Shown: one piece after another, positions 1 through 8,882 of the stretch
Layout of the letters: every line of letters begins with the position of its first letter
How positions within the stretch are numbered: position 1 is the stretch's first letter
Origin: Streptomyces sp. SID12488
Lineage (GTDB): Bacteria; Actinomycetota; Actinomycetes; Streptomycetales; Streptomycetaceae
Direction of reading: 5' to 3'
Length of the DNA stretch: 64,000 nucleotides
Assembly (NCBI RefSeq): GCF_010548275.1
Contig: NZ_JAAGLT010000001.1
Span: 806,001-870,000, forward strand
Notes under the pieces: model-generated
Told to the model about the DNA's origin: nothing
The model's input: only the letters and a program-made list of their open reading frames with translations
Databases searched by the model: none
Position numbers and translations under genes: made by a program

Positions 1-676
1 CCCGGCCCAGCAGTACCTCTACCAACTCGCCCTGTCGAAGGCGGACCGCGCCTGGGTCGACAAGTACGAGCTGTACAAGGGCAAGACGGACTTCCACGAC
101 GCGGCCTGGACGTACGGCGCCGAGACCTTCGCCGACTGGGTGAAGAAGGGGTACTTCGGCAAGAACTCCAGCGGTCTGAAGGCGGAGGACGCCGGGGTCT
201 CCTTCATCCAGGGCAAGAGCCCGATCCTGTTCTCCGGCAGCTGGTGGTACGGCCGCTTCAGGAGCGAGGCGAAGTTCGACTGGGGCACCTTCCTGTGGCC
301 CGGCAGCAGTCTCTCTCCCGGCTCCGGCGGCAACCTGTGGGTCGTCCCCAAGGGCGCCGGGAACAAGGAGCTCGCCTACGACTTCATCGACATCACCATG
401 TCGAAGAAGATCCAGAACCTGCTGGGCAACAAGGGCGGGGTCCCGGTGGCCGCCGACCCGGCCGCCATCACCGACCCGCAGGCCAAGTCGCTCATCGCCG
501 ACTTCAACACCCTCTCCGGCAGGGACGGACTCGCCTTCTACCCCGACTGGCCGGTCCCCGGCTTCTACGACGTCCTCGTCTCCGAGACCCAGAAGCTGAT
601 CACGGGCAGCGCGAAACCGGACGCGGTCCTCGACTCGTTGCAGGAGGCGTACGACAAGGGCGTACCGAAGACATGA
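1..676 (+). CDS. ABC sugar transporter, extracellular solute-binding protein (5' partial)
   Basis: The window opens inside this gene. The frame is open from base 2 to the TGA at 674-676, leaving the last 224 residues or so. The visible part is the C-terminal lobe of a family 1 solute-binding lipoprotein: a hydrophobic strand around ILFSGSWWYGRF, then GNLWVVPKGAGNKELAYDFI, which is typical of sugar-binding proteins that stand down-shifted behind two MalFG-type permeases. The protein would capture an oligosaccharide outside the membrane and hand it to the permeases encoded next. Its stop codon overlaps the start of the first permease (ATGA), so the genes are translationally coupled. The signal peptide and lipobox lie upstream of the window. 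The substrate cannot be read from the sequence; the downstream GH31 enzyme suggests an alpha-linked gluco- or xylo-oligosaccharide (inference). Confidence 0.93.
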   Translation, partial: PAQQYLYQLALSKADRAWVDKYELYKGKTDFHDAAWTYGAETFADWVKKGYFGKNSSGLKAEDAGVSFIQGKSPILFSGSWWYGRFRSEAKFDWGTFLWPGSSLSPGSGGNLWVVPKGAGNKELAYDFIDITMSKKIQNLLGNKGGVPVAADPAAITDPQAKSLIADFNTLSGRDGLAFYPDWPVPGFYDVLVSETQKLITGSAKPDAVLDSLQEAYDKGVPKT

Positions 677-1683
677 CAGTCACCGTCGAACGGACCGGCG
701 GACGGGGCGGCGGCGGGCGCGGTGGCGGACTGGGCCGGTTCGCCAACGGCGCGCGACAGCAAGGGAGTTCGCGTCGCCGCACGGACTCGTACACCCTCTT
801 TCTCCTCCCCGGAGCGGTCGCCTTCCTCGCCGTGATCGTCGTGCCGTTCCTGATGAACACCGGGGTGAGCTTCACCGACTGGCGGGGTGTGGGCACCCCG
901 GAGTGGTCGGGGCTCGCCAACTACCGGGCGCTGCTGGACGATTCGGAGTTCTGGGCGTCGTTCCGGCACAGCCTGTTCATGGTGGTGGCGATGGCGGCCG
1001 TGCCCACCGCGGTCGGACTCGTCCTGGCCGCCGCCCTGTTCGACTACGTCGGCAAGCACTTCGGAAGCCGCTGGGCGGCCGTGCTCCGCGCCTGCTTCTA
1101 TCTCCCGCAGGTGCTGCCGATCGCGGTCGCCGGCATCGTCTGGAGCTGGATCCTCGCGCCCGAGAACGGCTCGCTGAACGAGGTGCTGAAAGCCGTCGGG
1201 CTCGGCTCCTGGCAGCAGGACTGGCTCGGCGACCCGGACATCGCGCTCTACAGCGTGATGGGCGTGATGGTCTGGGTGCAGCTCGGCTTCCCGCTGGTCG
1301 TCTTCATGGCGGGCCTGCAACGCGTCGACCCCCAGCTCTACGAGGCCGCCGAACTGGACGGCGCCGGCTGGTGGCGCCGCTTCCGGCACATCACGGTGCC
1401 GCAGATCCGCCCCGAGATCTTCGTCGTCCTCACCTGGTGCACGATCGCCGCGCTGAAGGTGTTCGGCGCGGTGTACGTCCTGACGAAGGGCGGTCCGGGC
1501 GGCGCGACCAACGTCCCGTCGTACTTCTCCTTCACCACGTTCTTCGAGAAGACCCAGGTCGGCTACGGCGCCGCCGTCTCCACCGTCCTGACAGTGATCA
1601 TCCTCGCCGTCTCGCTCATCGGCCTGAAGCTCCAGACCCGGGCCGAGGACGCCGAGGACGCTCCGACAGGGGGACGGGCATGA
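673..1683 (+). CDS. ABC sugar transporter permease, MalF/UgpA type
   Basis: A 336-residue inner-membrane permease of the carbohydrate-uptake (CUT1) type. An unusually Gly/Arg-rich N-terminal tail of about 36 residues precedes the first membrane helix (LFLLPGAVAFLAVIVVPFLM); about six helices follow. The cytoplasmic EAA loop that docks the ATPase is clear, with EAAELDGAGWW starting near residue 224. The ATG at 673 overlaps the TGA of the binding-protein gene, and the stop overlaps the next permease start in the same way. No ATPase gene is present in the visible part. Streptomyces transporters of this type usually share the MsiK ATPase encoded elsewhere (established knowledge), so its absence is expected. 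Confidence 0.95.
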   Translation: MTVTVERTGGRGGGGRGGGLGRFANGARQQGSSRRRTDSYTLFLLPGAVAFLAVIVVPFLMNTGVSFTDWRGVGTPEWSGLANYRALLDDSEFWASFRHSLFMVVAMAAVPTAVGLVLAAALFDYVGKHFGSRWAAVLRACFYLPQVLPIAVAGIVWSWILAPENGSLNEVLKAVGLGSWQQDWLGDPDIALYSVMGVMVWVQLGFPLVVFMAGLQRVDPQLYEAAELDGAGWWRRFRHITVPQIRPEIFVVLTWCTIAALKVFGAVYVLTKGGPGGATNVPSYFSFTTFFEKTQVGYGAAVSTVLTVIILAVSLIGLKLQTRAEDAEDAPTGGRA

Positions 1684-2513
1684 CGACAGCCCTGCGCCGC
1701 TACCGCCGCCACCCGGTGCTCATCGCCCTCGTCCTCGCCGCCATGTTCATGGTCGTGCCGTTCCTGATCGTCGCCGTCAACGCCGTGAAGTCGCCCGCCG
1801 AGTACTCCGCGAACGGCCCGCTGAGCCTCCCCGAGGGCATCTACCTCGACGGGATCAAGGACTTCTGGGAACGGGTCGACTTCGGGCAGAAACTCGTCAA
1901 CTCGGCACTGATCAGCGGGTCGGTGGCGATCCTGGCGGTCGTCCTGTCCGTGCTGAACGCGTACGCGATCGGCATCGGCCGGATCAGGGGCCGCACGTGG
2001 GTGCTTGCCTTCTTCGTCCTCGCCAACATGCTGCCGCAGGAGGCACTGGTCTACCCGGTGTACTACCTGAGCAAGGAGGCAGGGCTCTACGACACTCGCC
2101 TGAGCGTGATCATCGTCTTCACCGTCATCCAGGCGGCCTTCGGTACGTATCTCCTCTCCTCGGTGCTGGGCCAGTTCCCCCGGGAGATCATCGAGGCCGC
2201 GCGGATCGACGGCGCGAACAAGTGGCAGGTGCTGTGGCGGATCGTCGTCCCGGTCAGCCGCCCCACCCTCGGTGTGCTCCTCGTCTTCTTCTTCATCTGG
2301 ACCTGGAACGAGTTCCTGCTCCCCCTGGTGATGCTGATCTCCAACGACAACCAGACGGTGTCGGTGGCCCTCGGCGTCCTCCAGGGCCAGCGCCTGATGG
2401 ACGCCACGATGACCAACGCGGCTGCTCTGCTCGGGGTGTTGCCCGCCCTCGTCTTCTTCCTCGTCTTCCAGCGAACGCTCACGCGCGGCATCGCCGTGGG
2501 TGCCGTCAAGTGA
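1680..2513 (+). CDS. ABC sugar transporter permease, MalG/UgpE type
   Basis: A 277-residue second permease subunit. The short basic N-terminus (TTALRRYRRH) leads into a first membrane helix, and a periplasmic loop (KSPAEYSANGPLSLPEG) is typical of MalG-type proteins. The EAA loop reads EAARIDGANKWQ from about residue 172. The C-terminal segment LVFQRTLTRGIAVGAVK is the usual MalG-family ending. The start ATG at 1680 overlaps the TGA of the previous permease, so the two are made in stoichiometric coupling. Together with the binding protein it forms the membrane channel of one importer. Confidence 0.95.
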   Translation: MTTALRRYRRHPVLIALVLAAMFMVVPFLIVAVNAVKSPAEYSANGPLSLPEGIYLDGIKDFWERVDFGQKLVNSALISGSVAILAVVLSVLNAYAIGIGRIRGRTWVLAFFVLANMLPQEALVYPVYYLSKEAGLYDTRLSVIIVFTVIQAAFGTYLLSSVLGQFPREIIEAARIDGANKWQVLWRIVVPVSRPTLGVLLVFFFIWTWNEFLLPLVMLISNDNQTVSVALGVLQGQRLMDATMTNAAALLGVLPALVFFLVFQRTLTRGIAVGAVK

Positions 2514-2526
2514 AGGGGTTCCGGCT

Positions 2527-4845
2527 GTGAAGTTCACCGACGGCTACTGGCTGCTGCGCGAGGGCGTCACCGCCGCCCACCCGGTCGAGGTCCTCGATGT
2601 GACGGACGCCGACGGCGTGTTGGAGATCCACGCGCCGACCCAGCCCATCCGCCACCGCGGCGACCTGCTGAAGGGACCGGTCGTGACGATCAGCGCCCAC
2701 GCTCCGATGCCCGACGTCATCGGCGTCACCTTCACGCACTTCCAGGGCGAGCAGCCGCAGAGCCCCCAGTTCGAGCTGAGAAAGGAGGACTTGACGACAC
2801 ACACCGAGTACGACGAGGAGCACGCGACCCTGACCTCCGGCACCCTCTCCGTCCGGGTCAGCCGCACCAGCCCCTGGCACGTCGACTTCCTCGCCCACGG
2901 CCGCGTCCTCACCAGCAGCGGCCCCAAGGGCATGGGCATCATGCGGGACAGGGCAACCGGCGCCCACTATCTGCGCGAGCAGCTGGGGTTGGGGGTGGGG
3001 ACGAGCGTGTACGGCCTCGGTGAACGCTTCGGCCCGCTGGTCAAGAACGGCCAGGTCGTCGACATGTGGAACGCCGACGGCGGCACGGCGACCGAACAGG
3101 CCTACAAGAACGTCCCGTTCTACCTCACGGACGCGGGCTACGGAGTCTTCGTCGACCACCCCGGCCGGGTCTCCTTCGAGGTCGCCTCGGAGGCGGTGTC
3201 CAGGGTCCAGTTCAGCGCCGAGACACAGCAGTTGACGTACTACGTCATCCACGGCCCGACCCCCAAGGACATCCTCCGCAAGTACACGGCCCTGACCGGC
3301 CGCCCGGCACTTCCGCCACCGTGGTCGTTCGGCCTGTGGCTGTCGACGTCCTTCACCACCTCCTACGACGAGGAGACGGTGACGTCGTTCATCGAGGGCA
3401 TGCAGGAGCGCGAACTCCCCCTCTCCGTCTTCCACTTCGACTGCTTCTGGATGCGCGAGTTCAACTGGTGCGACTTCCAGTGGGACCCGCGGGTGTTCCC
3501 CGACCCCGAGGGCATGCTCCAGCGGCTGAAGTCGAAGGGCCTGCACATCAGCGTCTGGATCAACCCGTACATAGCCCAGCGCTCGCCACTCTTCGCGGAG
3601 GGCAAGGCACTTGGCCACCTGCTGCGCCGACCGGACGGCAGCATGTGGCAGTGGGACCTGTGGCAACCGGGCATGGCCCTGGTCGACTTCACCAGCCCGG
3701 CCGCCCGCGACTGGTACTCCTCGAAGCTGGAGGCGCTGCTCGCCCAGGGCGTCGACTGCTTCAAGACCGACTTCGGTGAACGGGTCCCGCTGGACGTGGA
3801 GTTCGCCGACGGCTCGGACCCGGAGCGGATGCACAACTACTACACGTACCTCTACAACAGGACCGTCTTCGACGTGCTGCGCAAGCACCGCGGCGAGGGC
3901 GAGGCGGTCGTGTTCGCGCGTTCGGCGACCGCCGGGAGCCAGCAGTTCCCGGTCCACTGGGGCGGCGACTGCGAGGCGACCTACGAGTCGATGGCGGAGT
4001 CGCTGCGCGGCGGACTGTCCCTCGGGCTCTCCGGGTTCGGCTACTGGAGCCACGACATCGGCGGCTTCGAGGGCACGCCGAGCCCGGCGCTCTTCAAACG
4101 CTGGATCGCCTTCGGCCTCCTCTCCTCCCACAGCCGTCTGCACGGCAGTTCCACCTACCGGGTGCCGTGGCTGTTCGACGAGGAGGCCGTGGACGTACTG
4201 CGGCTGTTCACCCGGCTGAAGCTCCGCCTCATGCCATATCTGTACGAGGCCGCCCGCACCGCCCACACCGAGGGCGTCCCGATGATGCGGGCGATGGTCC
4301 TGGAGTTCCCGGACGACCCCGGATGCGCCCACCTGGAACGGCAGTTCATGCTCGGCCCGGACCTGCTGGTCGCGCCGGTGTTCAGCGACGAGGGCGAGGT
4401 CTCGTACTACGTCCCCGAGGGCGAGTGGACCCACTTCCTCACCGGCCGCACGGTGACCGGCCCCCGCTGGGTACGGGAGCGCCACGGCTTCGACAGCGTG
4501 CCGCTGCTGGTGCGCCCCGGGTCGGTGATCCCGGTGGGCGCGGTGGACGACCGCCCCGACTACGTGTACGCCGACGGGGTCACGCTGCACGCGTACGGCC
4601 TGGAGCTCGGCGCCCAAGTAACGGTCCCGATAGGCGACTTGACGTTCACGGTCGTCCGCGAGGGCGACACCCTGCGCGCGTCGTGCAGCGATCCGTCGAC
4701 GCCGTGGGGACTGGCAGCGGGCAGCCGCGAAGTACGGGCGAAGGCGGGCACCGGGTTCCTGACAGTGGAGCTGGGACCGGCCGAACCGAAGTCGGCGGAA
4801 CAGGGATCGGTGGCGCCGGGGTCGGTCGATTCGGGAGGCGAGTGA
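2527..4845 (+). CDS. GH31 glycoside hydrolase, YicI-like alpha-xylosidase/alpha-glucosidase
   Basis: A 772-residue retaining alpha-glycosidase of family GH31. The predicted nucleophile is Asp415 in KTDFGE and the acid/base is Asp481 in HWGGDCEATYESM. Length and catalytic positions match the E. coli alpha-xylosidase YicI almost exactly. Further family blocks are DCFWMREFNWCDFQWDPRVF and SHDIGGFEG. The N-terminal beta-sandwich, the barrel and the C-terminal beta domains are all present. I chose the GTG at 2527 because an AAGGGG site lies eight bases upstream; a GTG at 2500 would overlap the permease. There is no signal peptide, so it should hydrolyse sugars after import. Alpha-xyloside is the best guess for substrate, but alpha-glucoside cannot be excluded by reading alone. 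The stop overlaps the downstream regulator start by one base. Confidence 0.93.
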   Translation: MKFTDGYWLLREGVTAAHPVEVLDVTDADGVLEIHAPTQPIRHRGDLLKGPVVTISAHAPMPDVIGVTFTHFQGEQPQSPQFELRKEDLTTHTEYDEEHATLTSGTLSVRVSRTSPWHVDFLAHGRVLTSSGPKGMGIMRDRATGAHYLREQLGLGVGTSVYGLGERFGPLVKNGQVVDMWNADGGTATEQAYKNVPFYLTDAGYGVFVDHPGRVSFEVASEAVSRVQFSAETQQLTYYVIHGPTPKDILRKYTALTGRPALPPPWSFGLWLSTSFTTSYDEETVTSFIEGMQERELPLSVFHFDCFWMREFNWCDFQWDPRVFPDPEGMLQRLKSKGLHISVWINPYIAQRSPLFAEGKALGHLLRRPDGSMWQWDLWQPGMALVDFTSPAARDWYSSKLEALLAQGVDCFKTDFGERVPLDVEFADGSDPERMHNYYTYLYNRTVFDVLRKHRGEGEAVVFARSATAGSQQFPVHWGGDCEATYESMAESLRGGLSLGLSGFGYWSHDIGGFEGTPSPALFKRWIAFGLLSSHSRLHGSSTYRVPWLFDEEAVDVLRLFTRLKLRLMPYLYEAARTAHTEGVPMMRAMVLEFPDDPGCAHLERQFMLGPDLLVAPVFSDEGEVSYYVPEGEWTHFLTGRTVTGPRWVRERHGFDSVPLLVRPGSVIPVGAVDDRPDYVYADGVTLHAYGLELGAQVTVPIGDLTFTVVREGDTLRASCSDPSTPWGLAAGSREVRAKAGTGFLTVELGPAEPKSAEQGSVAPGSVDSGGE

Positions 4846-5858
4846 TGGTGAAGATCACCGATGTGGCACGGCACGCCGGGGTCTCCCCGAGCACGGTGTC
4901 GTACGCGTTGAGCGGCAAGCGCCCGATCTCCGAGGAGACCCGGCAGCGCGTCGAACGCTCCATCCACGAACTCGGCTACCGCCCCCACGCGGGCGCCCGG
5001 GCCCTGGCGAGCAGCCGCTCCAACGTCCTGGCGCTGGTGATCCCGTTGCGAACCGGCATCCACGTCCCGGTCGCGATGCAGTTCGCGGTGTCGGTGGTCA
5101 CGGCAGCGCGCCGCCACGACCACGACGTCCTGCTCCTCACCCAGGAGGAGGGCGAGGCCGGTCTGCGCCGGGTGGCGGACACTGCCCTGGTGGACGCGCT
5201 GATCGTGATGGACGTCCAACTCAACGACCCCCGGCTGCCGTTGCTGCGCGCGCTGGACCTGCCGTCGGTCCTGATCGGCTTCCCCTCAGAGCCGGCCGGC
5301 CTGACCTGCATCGACCTGGACTTCAAGGCGGCGGGCGAGCTGTGTGTCGAACGGCTCGCGGCCCTGGGACACCGGGTGATCGCCCTGGTCGGCTCACCGC
5401 CCGAGGTGTACGTACGCCGGACCGCGTTCGCCCAGCGCGTGGTCCAGGGATTCACGGCGGCGGCGGACCGGGGCGGGCTGTCGTCCTCGGTCCACCCCTG
5501 CGAGGCGACACCGGCCGCGGCGAGGGTGGTCGCGGAGCAACTCCTGCGCGAGCACCCGGCGTTGACGGGGGTCGTCGTCCACAACGAAGCGATCCTGGAA
5601 CCCCTGATCGACGCCTTCGAGCACCTCGGCCTACGGGTCCCCGGCGACCTCTCCGTCACCGCGATCTGCCCGGACGACGTCGCCGAGAACCTGCCCGTAC
5701 CGGTCACCTCGGTCGCCATACCGTCGGCGGAGGTCGGGACACTGGCCGTGGACCTCCTGATGAAGAAGCTGAACGGCACAGGCCACGCCCCGGAGGCGAC
5801 ACTCCTGCCACCCCACCTGACGGAACGGGCGAGCACGGTGGCACGGGCGGCACCGTGA
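4845..5858 (+). CDS. LacI-family transcriptional regulator
   Basis: A 337-residue one-component repressor. The helix-turn-helix is at residues 3-25 (ITDVARHAGVSPSTVSYALS), followed by the hinge helix PHAGARALASSRS that enters the DNA minor groove. A periplasmic-binding-protein-like sugar domain follows (VLALVIPLRTGIHVP, IGFPSEPAGLTCIDLDF). The start ATG overlaps the stop of the GH31 gene by one base (TGATG), so this is the last gene of the transporter operon and probably controls it. The effector is likely the imported sugar or its hydrolysis product (inference). No palindromic operator can be assigned because the operon promoter is upstream of the window. Confidence 0.95.
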   Translation: MVKITDVARHAGVSPSTVSYALSGKRPISEETRQRVERSIHELGYRPHAGARALASSRSNVLALVIPLRTGIHVPVAMQFAVSVVTAARRHDHDVLLLTQEEGEAGLRRVADTALVDALIVMDVQLNDPRLPLLRALDLPSVLIGFPSEPAGLTCIDLDFKAAGELCVERLAALGHRVIALVGSPPEVYVRRTAFAQRVVQGFTAAADRGGLSSSVHPCEATPAAARVVAEQLLREHPALTGVVVHNEAILEPLIDAFEHLGLRVPGDLSVTAICPDDVAENLPVPVTSVAIPSAEVGTLAVDLLMKKLNGTGHAPEATLLPPHLTERASTVARAAP

Positions 5859-5913
5859 ACCCGTAACCCCGTCAGGCGAGTTGGCTGGTCACGTCAGTGG
5901 CCGGTCAGGGGAA

Positions 5914-7761
5914 CTACTCCACCGTCACCGACTTCGCCAGGTTCCGGGGCTGGTCCACCTCGTTGCCCCGAGCCGTGGCCAGCTCACAGGCGAAGACCTG
6001 CAACGGCACCGTGGCGACGAGCGGTTGGAGCAGGGTCGGGGTGGCCGGAATGCGGATCAGGTGATCGGCGTACGGCACCACCGTCTCGTCCCCCTCCTCC
6101 GCGATGACGATGGTCCGCGCCCCCCGGGCCCTGATCTCCTGGATGTTGGACACGATCTTGTCGTGGAGGACGGACCGTCCACGCGGCGAGGGCACGACCA
6201 CGACGACCGGCACGTCCTCCTCGATCAACGCGATGGGCCCGTGCTTCAACTCACCGGCGGCAAAGCCCTCGGCGTGCATATAGGCCAGCTCCTTCAGCTT
6301 GAGCGCGCCCTCCAGCGCCACCGGATACCCGACATGCCGCCCGAGGAACAGCACCGTGTTCTTGTCGGCGAGCGAACGCGCCAGCTCACGCACGGGCTCC
6401 ATGGTCTCCAGCACCCGTTCGACCGCACCGGAGATCTCCGCCAGGTCCCGCACGACGGCCCGGATCTCGTCGCCCCACTTCGTGCCGCGCACCTGCCCCA
6501 GATACAGGGCGACCAGATAGCAGGCCACCAGTTGCGTGAGGAACGCCTTGGTCGACGCGACGGCGACCTCGGGCCCCGCGTGCGTGTACAGCACGGCGTC
6601 CGACTCGCGCGGGATCGTCGAACCGTTGGTGTTGCAGATGGCCAGCACCTTGGCACCCTGCTCGCGGGCGTGCCGCAGCGCCATCAGGGTGTCCATGGTC
6701 TCGCCGGACTGGGAGATGGCGATGACCAGGGTCCGCGAGTCGAGAATGGGATCCCGGTACCGGAACTCGCTCGCCAGTTCCACCTCGCACGGAATGCGCG
6801 TCCAGTGCTCGATGGCGTACTTGGCGATCAGCCCGGCGTGGAAGGCCGTACCGCAGGCGACGACGACGACCTTCTCGACCTCCCGCAGCGCACTCGCGGG
6901 AATCCGCACCTCGTCGAGCGTCAGTGAGCCTGCCGCGTCGATACGCCCGAGCAGTGTGTCGGCGACAGCCTTGGGCTGCTCGGCGATCTCCTTGAGCATG
7001 AAGTAGTCATAGCCCCCCTTCTCCGCGGCCGACACGTCCCAGTCGACGTGATACGACCGCGCGTCCCCCGGACCACCGTCGAAGCCCGTCACCGTGACCC
7101 CGTCCCGGCGCAGCTCCACGACCTGGTCCTGGCCCAGCTCGATGGCCGACCGCGTGTGGGCGATGAACGCGGCGACGTCCGAGGCGAGAAAGGCCTCGCC
7201 CTCTCCGACGCCCACCACGAGCGGCGAGTTCCGCCGCGCCCCGACCACCACGTCGGGCTCGTCGGCATGCACCGCGACCAGCGTGAACGCACCCTCAAGC
7301 CGCCTGCACACGAGCCGCATGGCCTCGGCCAGATCCGCGCAGGAGGAGAACTCCTCGGCGAGCAGATGGGCGACGACCTCGGTGTCTGTCTCGGAGGAGA
7401 GTTCGTGCCCCCGCTCGGCCAACTCCGCCCGCAGACAGGCGAAGTTCTCGATGATCCCGTTGTGGACGACGGCGACGCGCCCGGCGTTGTCGAGATGCGG
7501 GTGGGCGTTGGCGTCGGTCGGCCCGCCGTGGGTGGCCCACCGGGTGTGCCCGATGCCCGTGCCCCCTGCCGGCAGTGGCCGTTCGACGAGTTCCTTCTCC
7601 AGGTTGACGAGCTTCCCGGCCTTCTTGGCACCGGCCAGCCCGCCATCGGCCAGGACAGCCACCCCGGCCGAGTCGTACCCCCGGTACTCCAGCCGCTTCA
7701 GCCCGGCCATCACGACATCGAGAGCCGACTGCGACCCCACGTAACCCACGATTCCGCACAT
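5914..7761 (-). CDS. glmS: Glutamine--fructose-6-phosphate aminotransferase
   Basis: A 615-residue cytoplasmic enzyme making glucosamine-6-phosphate from fructose-6-phosphate and glutamine, the entry step to UDP-GlcNAc and peptidoglycan. The start ATG at 7759-7761 gives MCGIVGYVG, where Cys2 becomes the N-terminal nucleophile of the class II glutaminase domain. Other glutaminase residues are seen in TRWATHGGPTDANAHPH. Two SIS domains follow (ACGTAFHAGLIAKYAIEHW; AISQSGETMDTL), and the C-terminus DQPRNLAKSVTVE is the standard ending that closes the fructose site. An in-frame upstream start would add 11 residues before the essential Cys and was rejected. With glmM at 10981-12339 it supplies two consecutive steps of one pathway. 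Confidence 0.98.
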   Translation of the reverse strand: MCGIVGYVGSQSALDVVMAGLKRLEYRGYDSAGVAVLADGGLAGAKKAGKLVNLEKELVERPLPAGGTGIGHTRWATHGGPTDANAHPHLDNAGRVAVVHNGIIENFACLRAELAERGHELSSETDTEVVAHLLAEEFSSCADLAEAMRLVCRRLEGAFTLVAVHADEPDVVVGARRNSPLVVGVGEGEAFLASDVAAFIAHTRSAIELGQDQVVELRRDGVTVTGFDGGPGDARSYHVDWDVSAAEKGGYDYFMLKEIAEQPKAVADTLLGRIDAAGSLTLDEVRIPASALREVEKVVVVACGTAFHAGLIAKYAIEHWTRIPCEVELASEFRYRDPILDSRTLVIAISQSGETMDTLMALRHAREQGAKVLAICNTNGSTIPRESDAVLYTHAGPEVAVASTKAFLTQLVACYLVALYLGQVRGTKWGDEIRAVVRDLAEISGAVERVLETMEPVRELARSLADKNTVLFLGRHVGYPVALEGALKLKELAYMHAEGFAAGELKHGPIALIEEDVPVVVVVPSPRGRSVLHDKIVSNIQEIRARGARTIVIAEEGDETVVPYADHLIRIPATPTLLQPLVATVPLQVFACELATARGNEVDQPRNLAKSVTVE

Positions 7762-7822
7762 GCTGCGCAGCCTACGATCGAACACGCACCACACCTGGGC
7801 ACCGCGTGCCCGATATCGGAAA

Positions 7823-7855
7823 TTCCCGCCGGGAGCACGAAGCCCCCGACGGGAA
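7823..7855 (-). terminator. Hairpin downstream of the lipoprotein gene
   Basis: An imperfect inverted repeat (arms TTCCCGCCGGG and CCCGACGGGAA) has ten paired bases, one mismatch and an 11-base loop. It sits between the stop of the lipoprotein gene and the start of glmS, both on the minus strand. It probably ends the lipoprotein transcript. The U-tract is poor, as is common in high-GC genomes. Confidence 0.55.
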
Positions 7856-7875
7856 CGGGTCCGAGATGGGGATAC

Positions 7876-8649
7876 TCAGCCGAGCTTGGCCAGCTGCGCG
7901 TCGACGAGCTCCGTGGGGAAGGTGAAGTCCTTGCCGGTGGAGGCCGCGGCGAAGTTGATGGCGGGGATGTAGACGACGGTGGCGCCCTTGCGGACGACCA
8001 CACTCTTCATCGGCGCCTTCACGCCCTCGGCGTCCACGCTCACCGTCAGGGCGAGCGCCTCGTCGGCTCCCTCGGGCGCCGTGGTGGTCGCCACCTTCGC
8101 GGCGTCGGTCTTCGTGCCGGCCACGGTGTAGGCGAACCCACCGGCACACTTCGTGGCGGCCGTGTTGAGGTCCTTCATCGCCTGCTCGGCGCCGCCATCC
8201 TCGTAGGAGGCCAGCGTGATGAGGGCCTGCTCGAGGTCGAGGGCGGCGAGGAACTGGTCCTCGTCGCTCGCCCCGGCGGCGGGCTTCTTGGCGTCGCCCT
8301 TCCAGGCCCGCTTCACCACGGCCGCCGGCTTGCCGACGTAGGTGCCGGACTGGAGGAACGTGAGCGGCGCGCACGCCGCGTCCGTCGACGACACCTTGTC
8401 CTGGGCGATGTCGTCCTTGGCCGGCACCTTCTCGGTGAGGGTCCCGCTCTTGACGTCGGCCTGCACGAGGGCGGCCTTCGCCAACTCGGCGGCGGTGAGG
8501 GCCTTGGCGGCGGTCTTTCCCTCGCCGGCCTTGTCGCCACCGCCGGGGGTTTCGGCTGTGTCGGAGGAGCTACCGCAGGCGGTGCCGAGAAGGGCGAGCG
8601 CGGCGACGGAGGCGGTGAGTGCGGTACGGCGAACGACGGTGTTCCTCAA
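7876..8649 (-). CDS. Putative secreted lipoprotein of unknown function
   Basis: A 257-residue protein if the TTG at 8647-8649 is the start. That start gives a textbook signal peptide: basic RNTVVRR, hydrophobic TALTASVAALALL, lipobox LGTAC with the lipidated Cys. The frame extends further upstream, but longer versions bury the signal peptide. The mature part begins with a Ser/Gly/Thr linker, then a region rich in Ala, Lys and Asp with the shape of the actinobacterial lipoproteins that carry sensor-like domains. No catalytic motif is visible. It ends VDAQLAKLG. It is divergent from coaA and probably its own transcription unit. I do not recognise a function; the start codon is the least certain part. 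Confidence 0.8.
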   Translation of the reverse strand: MRNTVVRRTALTASVAALALLGTACGSSSDTAETPGGGDKAGEGKTAAKALTAAELAKAALVQADVKSGTLTEKVPAKDDIAQDKVSSTDAACAPLTFLQSGTYVGKPAAVVKRAWKGDAKKPAAGASDEDQFLAALDLEQALITLASYEDGGAEQAMKDLNTAATKCAGGFAYTVAGTKTDAAKVATTTAPEGADEALALTVSVDAEGVKAPMKSVVVRKGATVVYIPAINFAAASTGKDFTFPTELVDAQLAKLG

Positions 8650-8882
8650 GGGGGAAAGCTCTTTCTCTTCGGGCTCTTTGGATCTTCGTGATACCTGCTT
8701 TGCACGCACTTTACGTACGGACCCCATGGGAAGATTCTCGAACCCGCATTCGACACTGACTCGTGACATGACGTGCCGCGCCGTGTAGTGCCGTGCAGTG
8801 ACGTGCCGCGCCGTGCCCCCGGCGTGACGCACTCCACCCCTCTCCACCCCCCACCCCGTCCACACTCCCGTAACAATGGACT
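8650..8882. promoter_or_regulatory. Divergent promoter region, lipoprotein gene / coaA, with a 17-bp direct repeat
   Basis: This 233-base gap separates two divergent genes and must hold both promoters. It contains the direct repeat TGACGTGCCGCGCCGTG at 8769-8785 and 8799-8815, spaced 30 bp start to start, which is about three helical turns. An A/T-richer stretch around 8871-8877 lies just ahead of the coaA GTG and could be a -10 region. I cannot assign -35/-10 pairs with certainty. Confidence 0.4.
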
